This document shows, piece by piece, positions 10,674-24,209 of a DNA stretch of 64,000 nucleotides. The notes below the pieces were generated by a model. That model was not told where the DNA came from, did not search any database, and saw only the letters and a list, made by a program, of their open reading frames with translations. The stretch is from positions 2,170,001 to 2,234,000 of the forward strand of contig JAGPYM010000001.1 of NCBI GenBank assembly GCA_020736575.1. Reading direction: 5' to 3'. The position numbers were made by a program, and so were the translations under genes. Numbering within the stretch: position 1 is the stretch's first letter; every line of letters begins with the position of its first letter. Source of the stretch: Thelonectria olida. Its lineage: Eukaryota > Ascomycota > Sordariomycetes > Hypocreales > Nectriaceae.

Positions 10674-13600
10674 AGGCCTTGACCCTTTGAGTCTGACTTC
10701 CACCTTTTTGGGACAGACTACGTATTGATGATGCAGCATCAAGTAGGATTGCAGATACTTCACTGCGGGTGGGAATCATGTGTGTATCGACCAGTCCCTC
10801 GCTCATTTGCCCACCCAAAGTTCAAGCGAGCATTCGTTGTTCTGCAAATACTGTACTTCGTACGGCAGTAGGGTGCATGCCTCGAGAGGGCTGTCTATTT
10901 TTTATTTTTTTATTTTGCCTCAATGGCTTTGCCCTTCCAACTTAGCAGGCCACCACCACGCACTGTAACTATTTGTACCTACCACACACGTAACGACATA
11001 TGGAACAGGACGTCAAAGACTCGGCCGGTCACAGACTATCTGGAGATCGGATGAGACAGATCGAGACGGCTCAAAAATTGAGACGATTCTCCTCGCCAAA
11101 TCCTCATCCCTCGTCTCGTCTCATCAGCTGCCCTCTCTTCCCCGCCCTTCAACGGGACCCTTTGATTGTTTGGACACACGGTAATGGAAGTGTGTCATGC
11201 CCGTAATAGCAATAGTGCGTAGGAGCATCCTAGTTCCCAGCACAAAAGTGTCTCCCCGGGCGCCGGTTTCAATCGGCCGGCAACGGATCCATTTCGCGCT
11301 TCCCACTCTTGTGGAGCGTTAGTCGCTACGTCGAGGCCTTGATGGCACAGAAGACGGCTTTGTATTTTTAAGCAGAGCTCATTTTCGAGGCCATTCATCA
11401 TGGACGGGTGCCTGGGAAAATTGCTCTGTCCTTTTAGGAGCCTCTTGCTGAGAGAGAATCCGTTCTTGGTAGACCTGCAGCTGAAAACAAGGCTCAACCT
11501 GCCCAAGGGAAACCATGTTCCCGACAGCCCAACCCGCAATGCCACAGGGCTGTCGACAGCTGGCTGGTGACGCAGGAGAATCGGATGGAGGAACATTGGA
11601 CGGACGCCTCTTCTCCACAGCCCACATCCCGAGTCGCTTGTAGTCGTCCTCCTTGTTGTAAGGCCGGCAGGGAGACATGGCATTGCAAGTTAAGCGCTGG
11701 GCATGGGATTGGGTCGTCAGCAAAGTCTTTTGTGACAGAGTCCAGTTCTCTTGTGCGACATCCGAGAGCCCGTGCTGACCAAGGGTTCTGCGCCATGTAT
11801 TCAGAAAATCGTCAATGGCACAGTTATTGTCAGATCACCATGCGGCCACCTTGGGACGACGGGTACCCTGCTTCGAGTTTTGATTGGAAAGGTACATACC
11901 CACACGACAACGGGCCGCCGTCGAGAACGCTCGAACAACAGCCTCTCTCCGACTATCATGGCATGGGCTAGATGTGTTCCGAGTTTCCAGCTGGCTGAAT
12001 CTGCAATCTGCTTCCAGCCGTGTGAGATCTCGAGGCAAACAATCCGTCCCACGTCAACGGATGCTCCGTTCTCTGTACGAAGCACAAACTGACAAAAGCA
12101 CATATCCTAAACAGGGCCAGAGGGGAGATGAAACAGGATTAGCATGCATGCGAAATGCCTTCTTACGAAGTGAGGCAGGTAGGTATCCAGGCAGAGTGTC
12201 GGGCAATTATGTTACTTTACGAGGAGGATTCAAGACGAATCCGCACGAATACACCTTGCTTTTCGCCCAAGGATTCACCTCTGCCGTCTGCCCAAAAATG
12301 TGCCACAGTCGTTGCAAGATATGCACAGTGGACTGCCAAACCCCCATCAGCAGTCCAAAGTACGGACTCTCCCGGCTTCGCACGTACGAGTCTGTAGCGC
12401 TGGAGCCTCCCATGTTGGTGTTCTTACGCGGGGGACACAAGCTGAAATGTGCTCTGTGCTCAAGGTTGGCTGGAAAAGATCAAGCCAGGCACCTCCATAC
12501 GGTATATCCAAGTTGTCGTGTTTTCCAACGGAAATGGCCTCCGTTTTGGCTTCCATTTTATTAGCCTGGAAACCGAACAAAACGCTCTCTCTCCCTGAGA
12601 TAGGAACGGCTGAGACTGCTCAACACCAGGGGTAACTGCCATCCAGAACTCAGAGCTGTACCTACCTGCCTAGGCAAGGTGGTTATGCTCTTTTAAGGTT
12701 TTGCGCTTCACTACATCATGTTCGCATTGCCACAATGCCGTACATACCTTACCTTAGGTAGGTACCCATCCCAAACACCCCTCTTGTCTGCTCATCCTGC
12801 GATTCCTTCTCAAAACCTGACGCGTCTACGAATACGAGAAGATCAGAACGGGCCAATCATTTCGGTAGTAACGACCATATCGTGGATTCAATCAATATTA
12901 TTATCGATCAGATTTCTACGCGGTTGCTTTACTTTAGCTGACCATAGTGATCACCTACCTTGGGTACGGAGTAGCATTGAGACAAGACGCTTGGTTATGC
13001 GCCACATGCCCTTTCTCGTCGACGACTGCATCCCAGGTGTCGATCATTCATGGCGACGTCGACCGGGACCTTGCAGACAGCCTACTTCGTCCGGTGCTAG
13101 CCCCCGACGCCACGACTGCTTTCCATCCCAAACTGCAGAAGCTGTTGCACAACTGACCAACAAAAGAAACTGACGTGTTCAGCGCCCATCTGAGAGCCTG
13201 AGTTGCAATGTGAATCCTTTCGGTCCGTTGACATCCCACCATTGTGACCTGAAGCCTGGCCAACCAATTGAATGACATGACCTTCAAAGGCAACCAAGTA
13301 CCACCTCCCTCCGTCGTACCGCCGACTTTCTTCCTGCACACAAACCAACCAAGTTTGCAAAGTACTCAAGGACATACTGAGAGATGGTGGTAATATGCCG
13401 CTTGGCAGGACCTTCTTATTGTGAACTCGACATACAGTCTCGTTGGGCATGGTTCGAAGCGCCGTGCAAAATGTACGGTGAGACTAATGCCTTCAACTCC
13501 AGACCGAGAGGCTTAGGAAACTCAACGGCACGATTCAATTTGGTTGCCAGCTTTCATACTTGGTATACTCTGCGGATATATACACTCCTGTTGGGGGAGA

Positions 13601-16600
13601 GGATGACGAAGAAAACTCAATGCGAATACATAGGAATGGAAGTTCATTGAAGGATACGAGAACCGACTGCGACCCTTCTTCGTACGTGGAGTTCGAAAGT
13701 TGGACTGACCCACTGCCCCCTGTCTCAACCTGCCTTGACTTGGAGCTCAGAAGCGATGATCAATCAACTAACTAACAGATCAGAACAGAAGGGCAGCGTT
13801 GGTGATTCAACATTGAGCCAGCATCTGCATGGTCATAACTAGATAAGTACTGCATGTGTCCTTTGCACGGGAAGGTCCTCTCCAACACCGAATGTTGTGA
13901 CTTCCAGTTGTGGGAGATATGGGCCAACCTATTGGCGCAATGGAGGTTGTTGTGATTGCCAATCTTGAGAAGCAATCGCTTATTAGTCTCAACACGTGCA
14001 CTCTGGTGATCATTTGCAAAACGTGGCTATCGATGAAACGGAATGGATGAACACAGCGATTCACCGTCAACAACCAGCTATTGCGCCAGGTCCTGCTGGC
14101 AGATTCATACCACTGATTCTCATCTTCCCAAGGTAGTGGAATGGACTTGGGACACAAGTGCCCAACGCATAACCCCTTGTTGTTTAATCGAGGCATTGTC
14201 AACGATGCGAGACACGCCTCGGGCAAAGTCGCATCGACCCCAATCCCATTATGAACAAGCATGAGAGCTGGTGGTACCTGAAACTTGCAAACACATCTTC
14301 TGGCCTCTGGTTGGTACAGCAAACCTTCCCCAAAGCCGGCCTGTGGTCCGCCTGGCCTCGTTGGACTTGACCGACCAGCTGGGCCCGAGGTCTGGAGCCC
14401 TGGAAGCGGGAGATGGTGGTTTGACCCTGGTCTCGACAGGACATGCATGGGACCCGACAAGGGGCGGATAGGATGGGGGAGATGTGGGTGCATGTGGGTG
14501 TGGGCATGCCTGGGTGGGCGTGGGCATGAAGATTGATTGACGGCTGACTAACAAGGCAGGCGAGCAGGGTGCTGCCGAGTGACGGGCACACAGCTCACAC
14601 TCGGCTCGCTGACATCACCGAACACCGGCTCGGCATTGCATTCACATCAGTGTAACACAACAGACCAAAAACCCTCAAGCGATCTCGCTCGTTCGGTGCG
14701 GGCAGCAACGGGGTCCCGGCTGGTCCGCGACATTTTCTCGGAGGGAGGAGCCGGATTGACGATGCACGCCGGGACAGCTCACCCGCCTCGACCCTCGAAT
14801 GCCTACCTACAGAGATTGACTCTGCCCTAAATCTCAGTGCGACGTTATGCCTCGCTCGGGTTGAACCTTTCGGCCAGCTTGCTCCGAAGCCCCAGGGAGG
14901 GCAGCCCTGAAGCTTGGGCAGAAGCCCTTTAGAGCACGTTGAGAGGAACCACCTATCCATGGCAGATGGATGCGACCAGGGAGCTTCCTTCTTTGGGGGC
15001 GTGTGGCAGTCCAACAAATCTGGATGGGCTTGGCGGGCCCGTGGTCACCTGTCGTCGAAGCCGTCCTATCCCACTTCTGACCGTCACAGCGCCACTGAAG
15101 ATGCTTCTCCGCCATCCCACGTCCCATCCCACGTCGGTCAACCTCACGCCCATGCCTAAACTGGCTCTGTCAGTCCTCGCGAGCTGACCAAACTCGATTC
15201 AACTCGTTGTGAAGCAGAGTTGTTAAGCAGACCGCCGCGAGCCTCCGGTTCTTGTTAGGCTAAAAACTGATGAAGACAGCTTACAGTCACGGCCTAGCAC
15301 ACGAGGTAGCACTCGCTGGCCGGAGCCAATGGACAGTGGATATCAACAGAAACATTGCCGGCACAGTCATCGGGGAGCGAATGCATCGCCTCGCCTCGCC
15401 TTGCTGAGCGGTGCACCGAGCGACCCGCCTGGCTGCGCAGACGGCACGGCTATGGCCGACACGAACACCGTCCTGGAGACTGGATGGCACCGAGAGACGC
15501 ACCAGGCGGGGCATCGGCCCTGGTCAGTAGGTTGGCAGGTATGGCATCTTGCAGGAAGACGATGCGATGCTGGCTGGCGTGCATACATTTGTCCCGACTG
15601 AGACGGCGACGATTTCGACAAGAAATCAGCTGGTCGCTGCGAATGTTTCTCAGAGTTACAGCACTCCTATTCAAAAACCAGATGCCCTTTCAGCACACAG
15701 GCCATCCTTGCTTTGGCTGTCGCCGACTGGCTGGTCCTGACAGGTGAACGGGAGGCTCCCCCCCCTGTTAATTACAAATTTACAACGACGACCAGGCGGG
15801 CCCCAAGATGATATAATTACAGGTTCAATTGGTGACTCGACCCGCCAATTCAGGAGGTAGGCCATCTATGAAGCTAGGCAGGCAGTTGCTTGTTGACCTT
15901 CTTCGCCTCCAGACACGCTCTGTCTGGCGCAGAATCTCATCAACTAGACCCGCCTTCTCTTGCGTTGGCCGTGAACTTGAATGTTCATCAGGGTCCAGCC
16001 AGGATCTCCAGGGATTCGCGGCCAGCCCAATTAGGCAATGGTTGGCGGTACAAGAGCGGAACTTCAGGAACAACCCGTCATCAAGCACGGTGTTGCTTGA
16101 CCTGGAGTCTGCTTTTCTCAATCGGCATCAATTGTGCTGAATATTCGCTATTTTCAACTAGACGCGATACGAACCTCTCGATCTATCAATGTGAAGACTC
16201 GGGTCACACCACATAAGGGCATGTGTCACACAATTGTGTTGGGAGCCGTCTGGTGTTTTGGCAGAACGAACCACTCACCAAAAGAGACAAACCAGAAACA
16301 AAGAGTGGCAACGTGAACGGCATGAAACTCACGAGAAACCAAACGGGTTCGTCGCGGGCGGGTGATGGTACCGCCCACCCCCGTCTGTTGGGTTTCGTCA
16401 CAATTAGCCATCACACTCGTTGCACCCATTTCCATCCCGAATCCTCGCGGGGCGTTCACCAAGGAAGTGAATGGCGGCGGGGCTCGGGCGATGATGGGTA
16501 CGTGCAGTGTTTCCGCTTGGATGCGGGAACGCCAAATCCCAATGACGTCCGGTGCATGTCTGCTGTCGCATGTACAGAGTGCAGGTGTTGGAGTTACGTA

Positions 16601-19189
16601 CGAATACACAGCATCATAGGGCGGTTGGGAATGCTATGTTCCAGCTACGAAGAACTGAGTACCTATGTCAGGCATGACAAGTCGGGGGCATAGGTAAGCA
16701 TCTCGGTAGATGCTTGTACCTGTCCTTGTCTCCGTGAGAAGCTCGCCGAAGGAGTTGGAACGCAGGTACAATTTGTCAAGGTCTCTCTGGTGCACCCCAA
16801 TGCCCCCAAAGGCAACCTTGCAAAGCAACACAAAGGTCTCACTCTGCAAAGGCGAGATGCGGCGAATGGGTGGGCACCCAACTGAGGCGAATGTCTCACC
16901 ACATGCAGCCAAAAGGTCTGACTCTATTCTTTAGCCAAGGCTCATTGTGTTCCTCAATGATTAATGTACTTCGTACGTCGGGCGATTTGTTGGCGGCGCA
17001 GATGGCATGGATGGAACCAACAAAAAGCCTCCCCCGCGAATGCAGCGGCAAAGATGGCAGGGGAGGAGTGCGACGAGGGCCAGCAGCCCAACATCCATGG
17101 ACCAGCATGTACGCGGCCGGCGGGAAAGCTTCACTCCAGAGGCTGGGCTGGCTGGCACCAAAGCAGCTGGCAAAGCTGGCCAACGGCTTTTCAACACTGC
17201 ACATCTCCACACCAACACCAGAAGATTCACGCAAAACCTCCCGCCAAAAGACGTGCCACTTCTCGCGTGGCGGATCGGTGGAATCAACGGAAGGGGACTA
17301 GGACCATGTAGGAGAATGGGCCATCACATCGCCCAGCTGATCCGGATGGGCGGTAGGTGAGAGGTATGATGCTTCGTCGAGTGAGGCCTTTGGATGATTG
17401 CACGACATATGGCGCCCCAAGCTTGACAGATCATGATGCCTGTAGGAGCTGTACATACAGTGTGGATTACACGAGGTGAAAAGTCCCTTGTGAAATCGAG
17501 AGTCTGAGAGAGAGGGGTGATGGGTGCATTGAGGCTATTTGCTTGCGCCATACGGAGCACTCTCTCACAGCTTCTCGCTCGCGAAAAAGACGGAGTATAT
17601 GTTCCAGAGGGAGCAATCAACGGCATCAAAAGCGTCGACAAGTTGAAGGCCTCCTTCACCTCGTCTCAGTCAGCACCAGCTCGGCGAAGCCCGTACCTCG
17701 TCTCGTCACCCACAAGCCTCCCCCAACAGCTCTTACAAGTCGTCACTCTAACCATTTCATTGATGAGAATCAGTGGGTGCTTTTGGCTTTTCTCTTTTGC
17801 CTCTCCCATCCTTGAAGATGCATCCCACCCTTTGACTAACTCACCCTTACCCCAACTGTCCGGCCCGCTGCAAGTCATACCAATCGGGCCTAGATATTAC
17901 CATTTACTTTTTCTCTTGGGCCTTAGCTGCACATCACCTTGACGCCCCTTCCTTCCAAGCTCCGTCGCCGTCTTCTCATCCTCTCCCAGGTCTTTTTTCC
18001 CTTGTTCTCGCAATGCCCGGCTCCATGCGTCAAAGCCAACTTAGGGGGTAGGTTGCGTAAGACAGGCATGTAAACAATATGTATGTATGCATGGAGGCAC
18101 CCGCATCTCCAATACGGCGCAGGGTTCCGGGGATGTGGTGGGCGAATGAAGGCTTTTACACGCAGGCACGCAGGACACACGCCAGGACGGACGGTGTTCG
18201 CCACACTCGGGTTCCTGGACAGAGACTCCCAGCCTGCCGCACCCGGCCTCCCTTGCTCGCCGCTTCTCCCTGGGAAATCTACCGTTGATGAGATGATACA
18301 AGCCGGTAATGAGGGTCTCACCGGAACTTTTTCTTTTGTTCTTCCCTACGGTCAGACCCAAATCGTACGTCCAGATTGCCAGACAGCAGTGATCCCAAAT
18401 CCAAGTCAAAATCCACCGTCCTCTCGGCGGCCCTTGCGTTTTCCGGAATGCCTTCCCCTCGGTTCCGGAGACCCTCAAAAGGGAGCCCATCCCAGTTTGA
18501 TAGAGGGGCCATCCATGTTGGAAAAGGTCGGGACTAGCGCCGGGTCCTTTGGGGCGGGTGTGCGTGCCTGCGGGCATGTCTTGTCGAGACGGTACCAAGC
18601 CGAGTCAACAGGTGGTGGTGACATGAATCTAACCGTTCAATGGCGTCTTCTCTGACTGACTCGATGGTTGAGGCACTGAGGTGTCGTTTCTTGAACTTGT
18701 CCGGATCGGGTCTTGCAATTGAGCCTGCACCCGTCCATATCCGTCAAGATCTGGGGAGACAACAGGCCAGGGAGAATGCGAGCCACATGATTCAGAGCAA
18801 AGAGTCTATGCTTTTGGCTTTGACCAAGTAACCAAGTGGCTGGTTGTGTTCCTGGAATGAACCGTTTGTTGGATAATCAAACGACACCGCTATTTTGTTC
18901 CTGGGCTTGTTTGTTTGTTTGTTTTTGGCCCATTTGCATACGGGAATTGGTGGTAATTCTCCCCAATTGCCTTTTCACCCGTCCTGGTCTCGTACTGATG
19001 TTTTTCATTGCCGTACGAAGGAGACTCACCTCATATCATATCACCCACTCATCGTATTGTTTGCGCTGCCTCGGCTGAGATGATTTTATTGCGCACCGCA
19101 TTTTCTCTCCCACCAACCAACCACTCAAGCATCCTTGTTTGTTTGTCTCTGGTCATCCAGCCAATTCGCTCTCCCTCTGTTCACAAACT

Positions 19190-19213
19190 CCCCCCCCCCC
19201 CCGGAAAAAAAAA
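19190..19213. repeat. C13-GG-A9 homopolymer pair
   Basis: Thirteen consecutive C followed by GG and nine A. This is a likely site of sequencing or length variation, in non-coding sequence. Confidence 0.9.
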
Positions 19214-20315
19214 GTCTAATAAACCCGAAGACCGGACGGCACATTGTTGAATGCAAAAGAGGCGTTCTGGGCTCGAGTAGTCGGCCCCAAGACGCCAAAG
19301 AGCGGGGTGTTGGCCCCCTTCCAACCGGATCGCCTTTGATCGGCCGGGACGAGAGAGCGAAACGCCTTCGAGACTAAAACAAATCAGAATTGACCAAGGG
19401 GATGAGAGACGACTGAACGGGAAGACGCCTTTTGTTTAGCGACGAGAATAGATTAAAAGCCCGGGGTAGCAGGGCCATCCCAAGTTGAAATACGAGTATG
19501 CTTCTTTGGTCGCCATCCCATCGCCGTGTGAGACCCCAGAGTGAGTGAGTTACACCGGCCCCGATCGCACCGTGCATGTGACGTCTGCGTGATAGACACA
19601 CGCTCTCTCGGCCTTGCCTAGGAATCGGGCGTAGGGGACTAACGCAGCTTGGTTGGGTGCATGTCTCACTCACATTTTGCCCAAGACACGCAGAGCCAAG
19701 ACCCGCCGCCTGTGCAGCCTGCTGAAGACAAAGCCCAATCTTCTACCCAATGAGCAGTTTGGCCTTCGCAGACCAAGGCGATGATAACATGTATGTCTCA
19801 CACTCGGCCGCAGTTGTGTCTCAGGAACAAATACGACGCCAGGCGGGAGGCCGAAGGCGGAAGCCTGACAGTGCTGCCACCCTTCGCAAAGTCGCCTCGC
19901 CCGTCATGATAACACAAATCCTCACTGATAGTTGGTCTAGGGTATATTAGATGAAGATGGTCGTGACCACGAATGTCGTGGACAAGATGATGGGAATTAA
20001 GTCTGAGCGAGCGGTCCATCATCGGGTTTCGATCGTGAACCTGGCGCGCTGGCAAGCTATAGTACACGGTCTTCTCTGCTCTCTAAATAGGTAGGTAGGT
20101 CGGTTGCGTTTTTCTCGTCCGCGAGAGGGGTCCTGGCCGGGCAGTACAGTGTTTTCGTTCCGATGGCATGGAAGCCTTGGGAGCCTTCGTTTTTCCTTTT
20201 GCGTCGTTCTGTTCATTCCTCTCTGCCATGCGTGGACCCTCAGCGCTCACAGCTTGCACTTCCAATTCCAAGGCCAAATGTCATGCCAGATATCTGCGAG
20301 CTCTTTCTCCCACCC

Positions 20316-21078
20316 CTATTGCGTTTTGAACAGTAGGATTGCGCAGTGGCCGAGGTAGAAGTAGATGAAGTGCTTGGTCTCTGTGTGTTTGCGAATTCCG
20401 CATGTCAGTCAAATAGAACTCATCACGATCCTCATATAGGCATGACGGAGATGCTGTCCAGGATGGGCAGGACGTACCGTGGGTCACGAAGCTACCGAAA
20501 TTACGGCCAACGATGCAGTGCCAGGTAGGGCCCTTTCGCTCATCGAACTATCGAGGGGTATCAGGTTAGCTGGATGGGTAGCAGATATGCTTGGGTGGTA
20601 TCACGAACTGTCCGCTTGATGTGCTGCGCAATGTCCTATCCTGGATGTGAGCTTCAGTCCTCCTCGTCATGGTCCCGTCGCGCTGGCAAACCTTCTCTAT
20701 GGTGAACTTGGCCATAGCCTCCTGGGCTGTAGCTTGGTCAGCCTCGTTCCGTCGACATAGGGCACTGGGAGTTGTGGTTGTTTTGGGTGACGTCGAAATC
20801 GGCGTTGGTGCCCAGAGTAAACATACCAACTTCAATGACCTCCTGTTGCATATCATCCGTCTTTGTGATTCGTTCGTCAGCAGACAGACCCAAAATATTC
20901 TTCCAGATGGTTATACTCACCATATCGGCGGACTTGATCTGAGCTGGAAGCTTGGGCGTTAGCTAGGATACCCTGACGGCGCCTGGTTTTCAGGGAGGGA
21001 CCTCCCACCTTCGAGCTTCTCCCGGGGGAATTGGTCGGCGTGTTGCTTGGTGTCAGGTGCCATCTTGAGGTCAGACAT
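20316..21078 (-). CDS. dynein light chain LC8 (DYNLL/DLC1 type)
   Basis: Seven exons: 21078-21009, 20943-20921, 20860-20827, 20726-20692, 20635-20609, 20547-20478 and 20380-20316. They join in frame to 107 aa. The product carries the LC8 core: [33 protein letters not shown], then [38 protein letters not shown]8 is a homodimeric hub that binds dynein intermediate chain and many other partners in the cytoplasm. Introns are 56-100 nt; donors include canonical GTGAGT, GTATGT and GTACGT and weaker GTTCGT, GTTTGC and GTGGGA. Exon 1 encodes about 23 poorly conserved residues ahead of the usual LC8 start. No exon exceeds 70 nt, so single-frame ORFs do not reveal the gene. Each junction was chosen because it restores the conserved core, so identity is strong even if one donor shifts slightly. 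Confidence 0.92.
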
Positions 21079-24000
21079 GGCGAATAGAAAATATCGTCAA
21101 GGTTTGGCGGCTCGGGGGTTTGCGACTATGCGTGCCTGGTCAGCTCGGAGTGTTCAGCTTATGCGCGCGAGGTGAGGGCGGAGGAGCTCTGCCACGCCCC
21201 CTTTTCGTGGTTGCTCCAGGAGAGCGCGGGTCGTTTCGCAAAAGCTGATACGTACAGGCGGCGGTTTAGGGCGTGAAGATCGCGTCGTCGACGAGGAGGT
21301 GCGATGGGTGCGGTCGTGAGCGGTTCGAAGGCGTATTCGGTTCGTTTCGTTATAGCTTTCGTGTCGCGAGTCGCGTGGTTGATATTCGGTTGGATGTCGA
21401 ACCTGGAAGTGCTTCGGGGGACGTGCGCGGGACAATGTCCATCGGTAGTTGCTTCCCCCACCCTACCCTATATCTCATCAGCATAGGGGCGCGGTCGTCG
21501 TTCACTTAGCAAATCAAATCAATGTTAACTCTTGTGCTTTATTTGGTTATGAATGGCTTGTGTTTGCATCTCGGTCAACGGGCGGGAATCTCGTGCTCGT
21601 CTCGTGTTCGATAAGGGATGTGGGACATGGTTTGTAGCTTCAGCGGTCGACAGATGTAGATTGTCAACAGATGAGTTTGCCGACACATGGTGAACCACAT
21701 CGTCCATTCAAAAAGACGAGGAAAACCGGGGAAATCTCCAGCTCATCCAGTATTTTCGGCACAATGATAAGTTCGGAAGTGGAAAGAGTATCGCCAGTGA
21801 AGGGCTGATATATGTACTACAATAGAGCCTTAGTGAACGTGAAGGGCCACCAAGCCCTCATCGTTCTGATGGGGTAGTTACAACACATCTTGGTGTGAAA
21901 TCTCAGCCTCCTAGCTGAGTCACAGTAACCTATTTCTGAAGCAGAACCATGTCACCGCTATCTCATCCTAATGATGAGAGAGCCCAAACAGAACGCTAGT
22001 TAGTCCAACTGCGTGTCCACTGTGAGTTGAGTCATAGATTGGTGCCTGCCCATGAAGCGATCACAGAGACCATCACGCATGCAGGTCACACGCATGAGAT
22101 CTGACAAGACTGAAGGGTGATGGCCTACGACAAATAATTTCGAGTAGGACCGTAAATGACGACATGATGCCAAGCGACCCGTGATCCTTGCCCGCCGAGC
22201 ACCTGACGAACTTTGTCATTCGTGAGATATCAGACGCCCACACAGAGTAAACGCCTCGTATAAAATTAGGATCATAGACAGACACCTAATTTAGGCACGT
22301 ACGGCAAAGAATGTAGGGCAATAGCCCTCTTGTCAAGGCTGGCAAACAACTCACCACGTTTTGACAACACAGAGACAATGTGGATGAAGTGTGACTCCCG
22401 ATATGACTCATCACCTAAGCAGTTTTCGAGATCACAAAAATATAGGCTGCCTTCAAAGCGCAGCAAGAAGAGGGCATACACAGAAGCAGGGATAATGTAA
22501 ATGGGAGAAGACGCCAGGACTTGGGTGAGAGTTTCGTCGTGGTGGACTTGTACATTGCGCATCTGAGGTCTAACATGTAACGAAGTCTTTCAATTACTGG
22601 CCTTAAGCGCACACTTACCATCGTTGTCGCATTAATGTAAGACGATCTCGAATGGGAAATGTGTAGAAGCTCTAGTAAGTTGTAATATATTGGCTTTAAT
22701 ATTATTGAAATTGGAAAATGAATGTCAAAGAGTACTAATGCCACCCTCTGCTCTCCACAACACAGAAAGAGTCCCAACTCAAGTTCTCTCATTAATTATC
22801 CCTTCATCCGTCAAGTGCTTCCAAAACACGCCCAACATGCCTTCTAACAAGTTTCGACCGCATGTCTATTTGTCCATGTCCCCAATCCCACCTACCGGGT
22901 GAGATGGTATTATCCAGACCCAATACCAAGGCAGCGGAAGGCTGCTATAAAGACCTTACCTATGCCGTGGTCCTACCACTGCTTGCTGTTATACAGTCCA
23001 TAATTTGTGTAGGTAGTTTGCAACCACTTTCATGTTGTTACTAGCTCGGGATCGAATCGCATTGAACGCGATCTATGCTTGTCTGCATCTCCTACACTTG
23101 CCTGAGCTGTCACAGGGCCTGTTCTACACAAAAGCCTGATACTCTTGCGCGATGGTGAGGGGTAGCTTGGAGGAGGTAGTTTAAATGGGTGAGTTTATAG
23201 CAAGATAATAATACGGAGTGGACAATTTACAATTTGGGGTTAAGAAGACTGGAAATGAACCAAGAAGCTATAAAGGGGGAGCATCTTTAATATATGAAAT
23301 CATACTCTTGCTATTTATGAGAGCATTGCTTGTCATGACTCAGCACAGTTAGTAAGGGTTGTGGAAACCTATGCAAGTTCGAAAGAATGGTATTATAAGT
23401 TACCTATTATCGTCTGGAATGTCCAAGAAACCAAGTCTCTACCCAACCGCCTAGTAAAGTAACACCGTTAGTAGATAACAAGATGCAGATCACTAGAGTT
23501 TATACATCGACTCGGCGGGAATACTTCTTGATTGCTTTGGAATACTGGCATTGTGAGAATATTTCCAATCCTCTATGGATAGAGAATGGAACTCCCGGCA
23601 GTTCCATTCTTTAGATACCTGGCATGTTGTGGAATCAAATAGGAGTCATTAAGACTGTGTCCATGAATAAATGGTACCGTTTATGTAGCTTGATAACAAC
23701 GGAAGAATCGAGGAATTGGTGCGATACCCAGCAATGCGAAATCACTTGGCTCCGAGAGAGCTTATGGAGTTGTCAGCAAGGACACAGGTAGCTGCGAGGG
23801 AGAGTCGTGGCCAAAACGTGCCATTGAGAATATCTGCCACCGGGTAGATAGATTGAGATATAGCAAGAATCGAAAAAATATTCCGCTTCCCAACCTCAAA
23901 AGTCAGCATAAGGTTTCCCTTTGGTATGATGATTATCCAAAAGTTATTGTTGCCAAAGAGACAACATCGTTGAGGCTTGAGCGAACAAGTGGGGCCGAAC

Positions 24001-24209
24001 CTATCCAGTCAATAAGAAACCGCGAACTGCAAGCACGGGCCATGTTTTCGTGCCCCACCCTTAACGATAAAGAATGGAAAGAAACTTTTTTTTTTCTTCC
24101 CGCCTTCTCTCCCTCCCTTCATAAGAAGCGCGCCCACGCCGAGGATGCGACTACATCTCTATCTCCCACGGTGAACGCTTCACCTTAATTGAGAGTTGCC
24201 ATCTTCACT
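21079..24209. other. AT-richer spacer with one weak gene candidate
   Basis: About 3.1 kb between the LC8 start and MRD1. Apart from the weak minus-strand candidate at 22272-22792 I see no gene. Sequence from about 22600 to 23900 is visibly richer in A and T than neighbouring genes. The last 150 bases are the MRD1 leader, with a T10 run near 24090. Confidence 0.5.
22272..22792 (-). CDS. weak candidate gene, unknown product
   Basis: A possible two-exon gene: 22792-22619 and 22562-22272, separated by a 56-nt intron with a canonical GTAAGT donor and a CTCAG acceptor, phase 0. The product would be 154 aa, rather hydrophobic (for example PIYIIPASVYALFLLRFEG), with no recognised domain. A further open frame continues on the same strand at 22285-22073 and could be a third exon. 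Support is only a good splice pair and continuous frame; a chance ORF or decayed gene is equally possible. Confidence 0.25.

Larger units (their letters stand above)
8819..20315. other. gene-poor region, about 11.5 kb
   Basis: No supported gene. Open frames of up to about 240 aa occur on both strands, but they overlap each other, show no protein-like domains and are not linked by plausible introns. I see no transposase or reverse transcriptase remnant, no rRNA and no tRNA. Scattered TACCTAGGTA-like motifs (near 12658-12678 and 12741-12768) and simple repeats are present. It could be a long regulatory spacer, hold non-coding RNAs, or contain decayed repeats too degraded to recognise by eye. 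Confidence 0.55.

Noticed and set aside
11884..12564. 226-aa plus-strand ORF.
   Set aside because: No recognisable motif and crossed by competing frames; not supported as a gene.
13807..14493. 228-aa minus-strand ORF in the gene-poor region.
   Set aside because: No domain, no splice partners, overlaps several other ORFs of similar quality; composition looks random.
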